Source: Amblyomma americanum (Eukaryota; Arthropoda; Arachnida; Ixodida; Ixodidae). From it: 64,000 nucleotides of DNA. This document shows positions 20,686 through 30,662 of the stretch, piece after piece. The notes under the pieces were generated by a model. It did no database searches. It saw nothing but the letters and a program-made list of their open reading frames with translations, and was not told the DNA's origin. Within the stretch, counting starts at the first letter, position 1. Every line of letters begins with the position of its first letter. The stretch is taken from positions 547,999,531 through 548,063,530 of the forward strand of contig NC_135497.1 of NCBI RefSeq assembly GCF_052857255.1, in the 5' to 3' direction. The position numbers were made by a program, and so were the translations under genes.

Positions 20686-20917
20686 ACCAAGAGCCACCAC
20701 GGTGGCTGAGTGGTTATAGCGCTCAGCTGCTGGCCCGAAAGACTCGGGTTCGATCCCGGCCGCAGTGGCCAAATTTCAATGGAGGTGAAATTTTAGAGGC
20801 CCGCGTACTGTGCGATGTCAGTGCATGTTAAAGAACCCCAGGTGGTCGAAATTTCTAGAGCTCTTCACTACGGCGTCTCTCATAGCCTGAGTCACTTTGG
20901 GACGTTAAACCCCCTAA
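20686..20917 (+). repeat. tRNA-derived SINE, family A (Ruka-like), copy 1
   Basis: tRNA-like head with A-box TGGCTGAGTGGTTATAGCGC and a perfect B-box GGTTCGATCCC at 20747-20757, then a conserved body (GGAGGTGAAATTTTAGAGGC, CGATGTCAGTGCATGTTAAA, GAACCCCAGGTGGTCGAAAT, GGGACGTTAAAC). A perfect 10-bp target duplication ACTGATCCTC flanks it (20676-20685 and 20918-20927). The same element is present at 55019-55248. From memory this body matches the abundant tick SINE described as Ruka; the name is not verified here. Confidence 0.88.
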
Positions 20918-20927
20918 ACTGATCCTC

Positions 20928-22454
20928 GGTAAGTAATTAAACGCCGCTTATGAAGGGAAAGATAGTTAAGCATGTATATGATATTCAGTGCTGTTATGTT
21001 CCATTCCATAGACTGACGTAGTACATATGTTATACCGTATTCTTTTCCCTTAAAGGGGCTGTGAAACACATTTCAGTACATTGTTTTGCCTGTTGGTTGC
21101 ATAGAGTGAGTTAGAGTTATGCAATTAGCATTGGTAGTACTACACATATTCCAATATTTAATATTTTAATTAGCTCGCAAAAACAAAATCATGGCACTGA
21201 TGGTTTCACCACACAGTGACGGTTTTTAGCAGCAGATATGACATCGTTGGAGGAGCTTGATGATTGGACACCTAGTAAATGTACTGCAAATTGTGTTAAT
21301 AAATGAAGATACTTTGTCGCGTCTTGCGTTTTATATCAGATCAATGGAACCAACTCGTCTGCCTTTCATAAAAGCACTGCAAAGCAAGCCAGAAAAAAAA
21401 GCACCACCAGAGGCTCTGGCTTTTGTTTTGCATCGAAGGACTGCACCTCTCTGTACGCATTAGGTCTCTTCGATTTGGCTGCATTTTCTGTGCCAATTCA
21501 AAGAGTGCAGCACGTTCACCTTCGTTTTGCAAGAGTGCCAGCCTAGTGCAGCACTAGTTGTTGGCTGTCTTGCACTCTCAGAATTGGAAGTGCAGCTGTA
21601 GTGCAGCAATATGGCAGCTCCCATTTGTAGGAGAAGATCTGACTGCAGTTTAAATGAAATGATGACTGTTCGTTCTTGAAAGGAGGAGGTGGGCAGCTTC
21701 ATGGCATCAAAATTGTAAACCTAGGTGGTCCAGTAGAGTCCCATGAGCAGCATATTTCAGCGCATATTCGCTTTTTTTAGTAAAACGACGATTTCCTGGG
21801 GTTGGTTCATGGCAATACTTATTGTGCTTTGCTGCCTGAAAAATTTCTAAGAACACTGAAGTCTGCTTACATGCAGGAATGCGAAAGCATGGAACTTTAT
21901 AGAAAGCGGGTTTTTTCCACGACGGCAGTGCGCATTGAATTTTAAAATTTTTCTCTTGATATTTTTTATTTTTCTTTTAATTTTTTATTTTCTATTTTCC
22001 CCAATCATTTTTAATGTTTATTGCTTTCTATTGTTTTATTTTGATGACGTCTTCAGTTTGATTGATTGACACTTCTCTGCGAACATCTCCACTGGCGGGT
22101 CATGAGCCTATAAAGGCTAGGCCTTAAAATTCTTCACATAGCTCGGGTTTTCGGTGCCCGTTGATGCCGGCAGCACACAGTTGGCTGTAATTTAGTGGCG
22201 ACGCCAAGGGTAGCAGATGACCATGCCTGCACTCGACCATTTGTTGTGGTAGGAGCGTCCTCTTTAAAACGGGGCGATGGCAGTTACCACCATGCTCAGC
22301 TTTTTTTCCCTTTATTTTTGTTTAGCTGTTAAAAATTATTAAAATTCGCCATTTTCTTTAAATGCATCTTCCTAAACGTTTAACCTTATGTCGCCTCACT
22401 GCATTTGAGCCACCAATCTTCCAATCACTTTTTGCTGACTTCCACTGCAGATTT
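20928..22454. other. No gene recognised
   Basis: AT-rich DNA with a TTTATTTTT-type pyrimidine-rich stretch around 21950-22050. No frame with recognisable content. Confidence 0.4.
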
Positions 22455-22837
22455 ATTTACATGGGCTCGTATCTGGCATACTTACTGGTTAGCTTTCTAG
22501 TTCTTTTCCGCCATTGTGAGTCAACGCTCTGTCTGTATAGGTATTTAAATACCTTAGCTGCCCACCTGTTATCGTCCAATTTCCTCAGGCATTCTTCGTA
22601 TAGTATTTTATTCTGAGCTTCCCGTGCTTCGATTGACGCCCAGCCCATATCCCCTTGTACTGGCTCGTTTGTGGTTTTCCCGTGGGCACCTATTGCTAAT
22701 CTTCGAACAGCTCTCTGATTTACTTCTAATCTCGACGGTACTTCTGCCTTTAAGCACAGGACTGCACTTGAAGTGACGCTGCACGCAGGCGGCACATCCA
22801 CAGGACTTTGCGGAACTAGTGCAACGAGCGTAGCCAA
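22455..22837 (-). pseudogene. LINE C-terminal domain fragment, inverted copy
   Basis: On the minus strand the protein contains RRLAIGAHGKTTNEPVQGDM, GWASIEAREAQNKILYEECL and LDDNRWAAKVFKYLYRQSVD. The same blocks occur on the plus strand at 23225-23400 (DDMGWASFESREASSKIAFE and EKQWARKV). They belong to the region downstream of the RT in a LINE family I know from tick sequences, though I cannot give it a clade name with certainty. This copy is cut at its 3' side after TRKLTSKYARYEP and has no start of its own. Confidence 0.6.
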
Positions 22838-23202
22838 ATCGAAGAGACCTATCTATGACCTAGCACACAGCACCTATGGATACTCTCAATGCATCTCGAG
22901 AACTGCTTGACAGAATCGATCTGATCGAGCCACTGCATCCTAAAAGCGTTCGTTTCGGTACCAAGGAAGGACGCTAAGAAAAAAGCCATTCGTTTCACAT
23001 TTAACAGTGCACATCGTCGGCTTCTGAATGATCACTGGGCGGTGGCACCATATGGTGCCAAAAGAGCATGAAAAACATGTAATCAATTAAGCTTGTAGGA
23101 ATGCAGCTGTCATGAAAAATAGGGCACTGTGGAATTATAATTGGTATGAAGTGGTAAGAGGGATCTGGAAAGGGGTGATGATTCCTAGCCAGACTTTCGG
23201 TA

Positions 23203-23969
23203 ATGCAGTCTTTGGTGCTTTGGCCATGTGCTTTGGGAGCACATCGCAATACACCAAATCAGGGGGCACAGGATGATATGGGATGGGCGTCGTTCGAGAG
23301 CAGAGAAGCTAGCAGTAAGATAGCATTTGAGGAGCGATTGAGAAAGATGGAGGAAAAGCAGTGGGCTAGGAAAGTTTCAGATACCTGTATATAAGGAATG
23401 TTGACACGAAATGGAGAAACCGAACTAGAAAATTGACAAGCAAATGTCTGGACAGCAGTAGGGGGCAAATCAGCAATTATTGGTTAAGAAAAAGGCTAAA
23501 GAAACAGCGAGAGCTCTGTGGAAAACAGGGATGCTAACGAAATCGGCACAGGGAACATACAGGATCTTTAAGCAGGAAATAGCCAAAGAAAATATGATAA
23601 TTGTAGGGGAAGCTCTTTGTTATTTGAGGCCAGGACGGGAGTTTTGCGGACTAAGACATATAGAATCGGGTACCATGAGATAGACTCGTTGTGCGTTGCG
23701 TGCAGAGAGGAGGAAACGGCTGAACGCTTGATATTTTTCTGTAACAGGCTTCACCCTGCAGTGGAAAGCAGCGGGGCTGATTTATCCAAGGCATTGGTGT
23801 TTAAGGACAGTGAAGGGAAAGTAGATTTTAAGCGGGTAGAAGTAACCAAGCGAAGGTTATCTGACTGGTGGCTAAAGTCAAGACAAGAGTAAAATTTCGG
23901 AAGTTATGGCTAGGTGGCTCGAGCCACCGCCCAATATAAAGGGTTCAGATTTATCCATCCATCCATCCA
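23203..23969 (+). mobile_element. LINE 3' end, C-terminal protein region and (ATCC)n tail
   Basis: Plus-strand fragments in three frames form one protein C-terminus: DDMGWASFESREASSKIAFE near 23270, then TYRIFKQEIAKENM near 23560, LFEARTGVLRTKTYRIGYHE at 23620, a CVACREEETAERLIFFC cysteine cluster at 23690-23745, and VEVTKRRLSDWWLKSRQE ending at a stop at 23892. About 75 bp later there is a GGCTCGAGCCACCGCCC segment and an ATCC simple repeat (23955-23969), which looks like the element's 3' tail. Broken by at least two frameshifts and 5'-truncated. Confidence 0.65.
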
Positions 23970-23979
23970 GAGAACAAGC

Positions 23980-24290
23980 AATGGCTGCAGGCGCTCGCCG
24001 AAAAGCCGACACTGGCTGTGTACCGCGAGTGCAAGAACAGCATCGGACCCGAAAAGATATTTGACAACGGCCTGGGTAGCACATTGCTGTTTGAGGCCCG
24101 TGCCGGAGCGCTGCGAACACAGCTGTACCGCCGTCGCTTCGATACAACACCAGAAGCATAGGCAGCACTACGCCGAGCATGTGGCGACGCGGAGGAGACC
24201 ATCGAGCAGATGTCATGCCAGAGACTCCACCCGATGCCAACAGAGGGCACTACATTCCCACAGGTTCTCATATTGTTTCACGGTCCTGCA
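23980..24290 (+). pseudogene. Second copy of the same LINE C-terminal region
   Basis: Directly after the ATCC tail, the plus strand again encodes the family's C-terminus: LAVYRECKNSIGPEKIFDNG, then LGSTLLFEARAGALRTQLYR and, after a stop at 24157, ALRRACGDAEETIEQM. It parallels LFEARTGVLRTKTYR of the copy just upstream. A tandem insertion at the tail of an earlier copy is the simplest reading. Confidence 0.6.
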
Positions 24291-24291
24291 G

Positions 24292-26349
24292 TGGACGACG
24301 AAGGAGACAGCTGCTAGGACGAAGGGGTGCTGCGAACCAAGCGTCAATTAATCTTTGGTGGAGCCACTGGTGGAGCACTGTGTCTAACTGCGCGAAATCG
24401 CAGTCGGACGCGAACGAGGTCGATGAGCGAATCCCCCCCGACTTCCTTTGTATGTTTTTGTTTTTCTTCCCTTTGCGCGTTTTTTTTTTTCTCTCCTTCT
24501 GCTCTTTCATCTTCTCGGGGTTTTTTGGTTTTTCTTTGTCCGGGTGCCCAACCACGGCCGGTCTCGAGGGCGGCGCGTGCCCTCTCCCATACGGCCTTCA
24601 CATCCGCCGCGGAAGCCATGTGAGTTTTTCTCAGGGAGTTTTGCCGCCCGCCTCCACTAGAGGCGCAACGACCCCACCGCTCGCAGGGTGCCGCGATGCC
24701 AGCACCGCCAGGGTGGAGACAGCTTCAGCGGCGCCGCCATATTGAATCACATGGGATCAGCGGCGCTAGCGTTTGTAACGGCGCCGTTCATGCTCTCTGC
24801 GCACTTCGAAGTGGTTTAACTTGAACGGCCTTTTGCAGCGAGAGCTACACTGGGCGCTTGTTGAGCGCGGTTTGAAACGCATTTTCGCCTTTCGTAACTT
24901 CACTTAATTGAGGTCCGTGCTCCTTTGTTTTAAAATTGCGCTCGTGGTGGGAGGCGTTCCAGAACGACGCTGACCTTCGACGCTGCGCGAATGCAGAAGC
25001 ATAGCTTTGCGCCGGGATGCAGCAAACTCAGGTGCCAGACGCCTCTAAGTAGGTAGAAAACAGTACCTTCCACTGGTTCCATGGTATTGGTGGCTGGCCT
25101 GGGGTTTCCAGGAATGTACGAGAGGGCGTAAGATCCCGTGAAACTCATAGTAAAGGTTTACCTCGTCGGCACGTTGTTGTATTGTAGATGCAAGATTGAA
25201 CGACACACCGGAGCAAGCGATGTCATGCTGACGCCAAGTTTCCGCCGACCCCCCACTCTTACTTTGCCTGCGTCACGTCACGTATACGTGGTGTCAACCA
25301 ACATGCATGTGACTTAAACTGAAATTCTGAAGAAGCGGAACTGAAAGTAAGAGAACCGAAACTGAAAATAAGAGAACAGAAACTGAAACTGCCGCACAGT
25401 TCATTACCTGATGGACACAACAGTATCACGTATTACATAAGGTCTTCATAAAACCGATGTTTGTTCTTCTATAGGATTAGCAGCATTAGTATATGTTTTC
25501 TATTAATGACACCCAGGTAATGAACATGATATACCAACTTAAGTAGTGTTGGTTCTGGTATAACACACGAATAATTTATAGGCATGCCTTTGTGTATACG
25601 TCAGAAATCAAATTGTGAAGTCAGCCTCGAAAATGCCTCTGCATTTCTCATAAAAAAAGGAAAAAATTGTCCTGCTTTCATAGCATGCGCATCATCTATA
25701 TCAGATGTGATTGTAATCTTGAGCTATAACTTGAAATGACCCATGCTGTCTGCCATAAAAATAGCTTTTTTTAATTATTCAACAAACCTCATAACTCATT
25801 TCTGTCATTAAAGGAATGAAATGCCTCAATTATATCTCATTGCTTTGGTGCAGTCAAGGTTCATTATGCAATGTAAAATCTGATTCAGGAATATTTTTTT
25901 ACTTGTTGCACGGTTCCTAAAATTCAGCACATCCACCGGTGTTGTGTTCGCGCGTGGTTTTCTTTTTTATTAACTGAGTGCAGGTGAATAGCCACCGGAT
26001 TCTTGGCCGATCGCCTAGTGTGGGTATGTGTCATCTTTTGATAGGCTAACAACATCAACAACATTCGTCTTTCACTTCCAATCATACATGTGCTGCACTA
26101 TACTTGTTCTTTTACATTGTATTGATTCCATCCATAATTATGTCAGAGTTTAAAGACAAATCCTCAGTGCTTGCAGATCTTTACTATGTGCCCACTTTTC
26201 GTTATTGCGACAATGATGGCACAATATGTAATGAAGAAGTTAATATATATTTCACCACTTCAGTTCGCAAAAGGACTATGAGAGAGAAAGGCCAAAGCAC
26301 TCACAGCCAAAGTACCTTTCACATACTAATAAGCTGTGCAGTTCGAACG
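24292..26349. other. No gene firmly recognised; GC-rich core at 24540-24800
   Basis: A minus-strand frame from an ATG at 24619 (MASAADVKAVWERARAALET, then a charged Lys/Glu-rich part) is open for 91 codons, but its distal third overlaps antisense LINE sequence. A degenerate 21-bp tandem motif (GAAACTGAAAATAAGAGAAC) occurs at 25335-25392. The rest (25.4-26.3 kb) is AT-rich and empty. Confidence 0.35.
24733..24744 (-). promoter_or_regulatory. YY1-type consensus site
   Basis: The minus strand reads CAATATGGCGGC, an exact match to the YY1 core AANATGGCGGC, about 115 bp upstream of a minus-strand ATG (24619) in a locally GC-rich stretch. YY1 sites often lie just downstream of animal start sites; a promoter here is inference only. 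Confidence 0.25.
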
Positions 26350-26639
26350 TCTAAAAAGGTAAGTTTTCCTAAGCTAATTCCATACTACGGCCGGCTAGTC
26401 GTGAGAAATGTCTGTGTAAGCATGGAGAAAGGGGTGAGCCAGAATGCTGTCATGATTCATGGAAAAAAAGACACTAAGCATGGGAGGCATTGGCCACGCT
26501 ATCAGCTTCCGCAAGTTAGGTTCACGCAAGTTCCGGTTCAGGTTGATCTGATCTCCTTGCCACGAGTTCCTGATACGCAGGCTGACCCCGTCTTCTATTA
26601 CGACCATATTTACCCGTCCCATGCGAAACATATGTCCGC

Positions 26640-27039
26640 AAATATCCTAAATGGTCTTCTTTCTGAACACCTACAGAATTTTCCTCATTATACTGTTCTC
26701 TCCACTGATGCCTCCGGCAGCTGTGAGAAGGCAGCGATTGGGATATATTCGCAGGATCTGGCTTGGAGCTATTCCGTTCGTATCCCTGATTATACTCCTA
26801 TATTCTTCATAGAGTTTTTTGCTATTGGTTCGGCTCTTCCCAAAATTCCCAGGCATGTAGCACGGGTTCTTATTCTTGCAGACTGCCTTTCAGTTCTAGT
26901 CTCTCTCCAAAATTCCGGAAAATCTTTATTGAATCGGTCGCTTAGGTTTTTTGTTCCGTGCACAGTGTGTGAGATCCGCTTTGTCCGGGTACCTGCAGAC
27001 ATTCGGATGTCTATTTTAACGAGGGGGCTGATTTATTAG
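26640..27039 (+). pseudogene. LINE RNase H domain, frameshifted
   Basis: RNase H of a LINE would remove RNA from the RNA/DNA hybrid during reverse transcription. Catalytic D in STDASGS, E in FIEFFAIGS and D in LADCLSV are all present, but the frame stops at 27039 and the last active-site part (NEGADLLA) is out of frame. The open frame extends upstream to 26104 through sequence with no recognisable domain. Confidence 0.6.
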
Positions 27040-27137
27040 CAAGGTCAGCTCTCAGCACTCCTGTAATCTATCCCGTCCCTCACCTCATTCTGTTAGCAAC
27101 ATCACGTTTCCACTGGTTCCAAACTATTTCAGCCAGC

Positions 27138-27533
27138 TTGAGTGAGCCGTTGCTCAATACCGTGGATTTTCACCACTTAAAGTACCCATGGAATGTCCGG
27201 TGGTATAAATCTAGACATTGTGAGGTGTCAATAATGCTTCTGCGATGCAGAATCCCCCACTTAAATTTGTACTTACGCAGATGCGGGTTCACTGCGACAA
27301 ACCATTGTTTCTCATGTGGGCAGGTTGAAACATTAGATCATTTTCTCCTCTCTTGCCAGTGGTTCGCAGCTCAAGGAAAGCAGTATTTGGAGCTCCCTCT
27401 TTCGAGGTTTGGACTCCCTCTGTCTCTTCCAGTTGTTATCTCGTTCGGTACGAGCGCCAAGGAATTCCCGTTAAACAGTGTTTGTGGCTACCTTCATGAT
27501 TACATAAGTGCGACTTATCGGTTACCTTGTTAG
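27138..27533 (+). pseudogene. LINE C-terminal zinc-knuckle region
   Basis: 131-codon fragment continuing the RNase H LINE: HHLKYPWNVRWYKSRHCEVS, an LLRCRIPHLNLYLRRCG segment and CFSCGQVETLDHFLLSC, the C-x2-C-x8-H-x4-C pattern found at the C-terminus of these elements. A stop ends the ORF at 27533, near its natural end. Confidence 0.6.
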
Positions 27534-27780
27534 CTGTATACAAAGTTCTGTCTCATGTCCAAAATGCTTGATTCTATTCCTGGTAATTAATATTTCTTAA
27601 ATTTAATTGAATTTCCATATTTTTATCTTGATTCAGTCTTCTACGCCGCCGCCTCATGCCTTTTTTTTACCCGTGCAAATACTTAATTGGCAATCTCCAC
27701 TGTACCTTGGCCAATCCCCCCGCGTGGGTGTGTGCCATATTGACTGAGGTGAAGATGAAGGAGGAGAGTGTGGACTACAA

Positions 27781-29200
27781 ACACTATCTGTACTTGTGCT
27801 CTGTTTTTTTGTGTGTTTGGATTGTAAGCCATTAATAGGTAGAAAGGCTTGCACATAATGGGCATACTCTGTGCACATGAATGCGGAAAGCTGGTCATGG
27901 TTGTCCAAGCATTGCCAACAAAGCAGCGGGACCTTCAAGAAACAGGATATTGTTGTGACCCCTCACATGCAATGATTTGCACACAATTTGAAAATGTGGC
28001 AAGTTACAGCAGTCCCGTGGTTATATTGCTGCAAAATAAGCTAGCTCATTTATACGGAAACATTTTTACAGGGTGCCAAAAAGGAACATGACAAAAAGTT
28101 ACACATAGCATCCTGTTTCATTGATGATGTTTATATGTGTGGTAAACGCTAAGAACAAGCATATCTTTGTTGGTTAACTGCTCTGCAATCCACGCACTGT
28201 CATGCAGTACATACACAATCACAGTCCAGTGACTGCAGAGCGGTCTGCAACCAGTAACTTGCAACTATACTATGCAGCAAGCTTCTTTGCACTGTATATG
28301 TTACATTTATCGAACGATGACATGGAATTGGTATGGCTATTTCTACACTGCATTTCCTAAAGACTCCTTTCTTTCATACCATACTTCTTACCCAGAAAGC
28401 TTCCTACAGAGTCGTTTAAATTGCTACGTATAAAGGCGTTTGTAGCAGGTGTGTGCGCCCGAACAAAAAAATGTTATTTTCCTTAATTCTTCAGTATTCC
28501 TGATTGTCACGAAATGGGCATTTATATGTTGGTACAACTTTTTTCAGGCATCACAACTGATGCACTGATGTGTTTGGTACACATTCATCTTCAGACATTT
28601 CATATCTGTTGGGCAAAAAAAAATACTAAATAATAGTTGACTGCATTAGTTTTGACTGAGATAACTAGCATCACAAAGCATGCTCTTTAAATTCCTCTAG
28701 CTGTCTGTAATTGGCTTCATTGTATAGCTTCATACTTGTTTTATTTAAACTCTGCACACTGCTCTTTTCCCTGCACATGGCGACATGGCACGCGGAGCCC
28801 CGTGGTAATGGGCGAGGATGATTCAGAGGTCAGCTGCTACTTCCCTGGAATCAAAACACAGATATAGGCACCTGTAAGTCAAGGTTAATTTCGGAAAGGC
28901 AGCTTTGCCCGCTTCCTTTCATCGGCTTGTCCATCATGCATCGTGTTTCGCGGCGAACCCACAAAGGGGAAGCCATCAACCCTCACCCTCCCCTCCTGAA
29001 GGGGGGAAAGATCCCGCTGATAGTTTCCTAGAGACGTCCTTTTTTTTCCGTGGGGTCAACGAAGGGTCAAATGACAGGCCCAAGCAGTGTGAGGCAACGT
29101 TCTCTGTTCATACTAGAGACGCGAGCTTACACTGCAAAATGAAACCTTGTCTTTCTCTTCCAAATGCAATTTCATTTCAATTTTACAGAATGCAAGTTAC
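27781..29200. other. No gene recognised
   Basis: AT-rich DNA with short frames only. No repeat I can name, no splice or promoter signals with support. Confidence 0.4.
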
Positions 29201-29208
29201 ATCCTAGA

Positions 29209-29262
29209 GGGCTAAAAGGTCTAAAAGCTTCTAAAAAGGCTAAAAGCTGCTAAAAAGCAGCT
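29209..29262 (+). repeat. Degenerate CTAAAAG tandem repeat
   Basis: Seven irregular units based on CTAAAAG(G/C) in about 54 bp. Simple-sequence repeat just outside the long-TIR transposon. Confidence 0.7.
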
Positions 29263-29330
29263 TGATTGGGCCCAAGCGCCTCTGAAATGGCAGTACACGA
29301 CAAACACACTTCAAGCAAAAAAAATGTTTA

Positions 29331-30100
29331 TATATATATAAGCATGTTCAGATAAGAACGGTAATCGAGGTCCCATGACCATTTTTTGTCTTCAATTAAA
29401 TTTTTATATGTGATGGGTAAATGTGTCCACACAAAGGAATGAACCTTAGTTTTGCAAGGAACTTCATGGTTTTCTCGGAAAAAAATTGTATGTCACAAGA
29501 GGTGGAGTATGTCGTTTTTGCCACTTCGCAAAGTTGCAAGTTTGGAGCATCACTGCATGCACAATAAGTTGTTTTCGCGCATAAGTATTTTTTCAGCACT
29601 TTATTACAACTTGCACTATACGATTAATATAAAAAACGTTTTCTTGCTGTGTCAGTCTTCTGAGTAAAAAATCGCAAACTTCGCTTCCGGAGCTGTGCGG
29701 TGCCAAAAAGGCACTTTTCAGGGCAGCCTTAGGGCAAGATGCGTAAAGATCTCCCGACTGAATCTTTTTCTCTGTATTTTTCAGCTACTTTTAATCACTT
29801 CAGGCAAGTTTTGTAGCTGTACACTTGACCTATATTTTTCAATATGGCCTCAAAATTGGCAGAAGTTCAAAAACTTCAAAAAAGTGACAACTTTGACTTG
29901 AATTTAAAAAAAAACATCATCATCGAATTTTATTAAAAAATGCCCTAATAATACTCAATACTCGATAATTTTAAAACACCAAAAAAGTGTTGCATTATTT
30001 TGTTTTAAAGTATAAAAATAAATGCAAAACTGAGTTCATGTTTTTGTTACCTAGAATTGCTTATTACTGCCTCTTAGAAATAGTAACTGTCAGAAATTTG
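29331..30100 (+). repeat. Left terminal inverted repeat of the long-TIR transposon
   Basis: Begins after TATATATATA with AGCATGTTCAGATAAGAACG and is the reverse complement of 33412-34190. Similarity is strong to about 29930 and fades by 30100 (CCTCTTAGAA still matches). Confidence 0.85.
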
Positions 30101-30662
30101 ATTTAGCACTCACTGAACATGGTTACATTTCAATTACCACAATATGCGAACCATCCTGAATGTTTGTACAGCTTCTACTCGCTTGTTAGCGGCGTTCTTA
30201 ATGCGTCAAAATGGGAATAAATTCGTTATTTCACCTGATGAACTGACTGCTGGCGGTCAAACGTTTTTTTTTTGTATTCTCTAATTTATCATCGTAAGGT
30301 ACATTGGTATGTAATCGATTTTTTAAAAATATTAGATAATTTGTGGGTTCCTAGAAAAAATTTTATATATAAAAATTTATATTAATGTATTTCTGAAGCC
30401 GACGTTTCCGTACCTGCATCTGTTTACCTCTGTGTTCAAAGGTTCTACAGGGCAATGTCATGAGACAGAACGTCGTCTTCTGAGAGGAACAATTTATCTG
30501 CGAGATTTTTAATCAGGAGGAGTTTTAATAGGAACGCAATTTACAAATGGGATGCCGCTTTATATGCAGATTGCAATTCAGAAAATCGTAACAAGAAATT
30601 AACGGCAGCAGTTGAAGTCGGTATGCGCACAGTATATTGTCCAGCACGAAGCACAAACCAGA

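Larger units (their letters stand above)
26350..27780 (+). mobile_element. RNase-H-bearing LINE relic, 3' half
   Basis: A plus-strand fragment of a LINE of the I/Jockey/R1 assemblage that carries RNase H after the RT. Seen: HYTVLSTDASGSCEKAAIGI with the first catalytic aspartate (about 26690), FIEFFAIGSAL with the glutamate, VLILADCLSVLVSLQN with the second aspartate, then after a frameshift near 27005 a block matching NEGADLLARSAL. A second frame (27138-27533) holds RWYKSRHCEVSIMLLRCRIP and a zinc-knuckle-like CFSCGQVETLDHFLLSC. The 3' UTR contains GGCCAATCCCCCCGCGTGGG (about 27709). No RT remains upstream that I can read; the copy is old and 5'-truncated. Confidence 0.65.

Noticed and set aside
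20691..20765. A tRNA gene
   Set aside because: The B-box is perfect, but the sequence continues into a conserved body and carries target duplications, and an almost identical unit lies at 55019; it is a SINE head.
24990..25150. THAP-type zinc finger start (plus strand, QKHSFAPGCSK)
   Set aside because: The first cysteine of the C2CH pattern is absent, a stop follows after about 20 codons, and no downstream AVPTIF-like motif is present.
29695..29901. Conserved 68-codon gene duplicated at 33614-33820
   Set aside because: The duplication is explained by the terminal inverted repeats; the frame has no domain and lies in noncoding arms.
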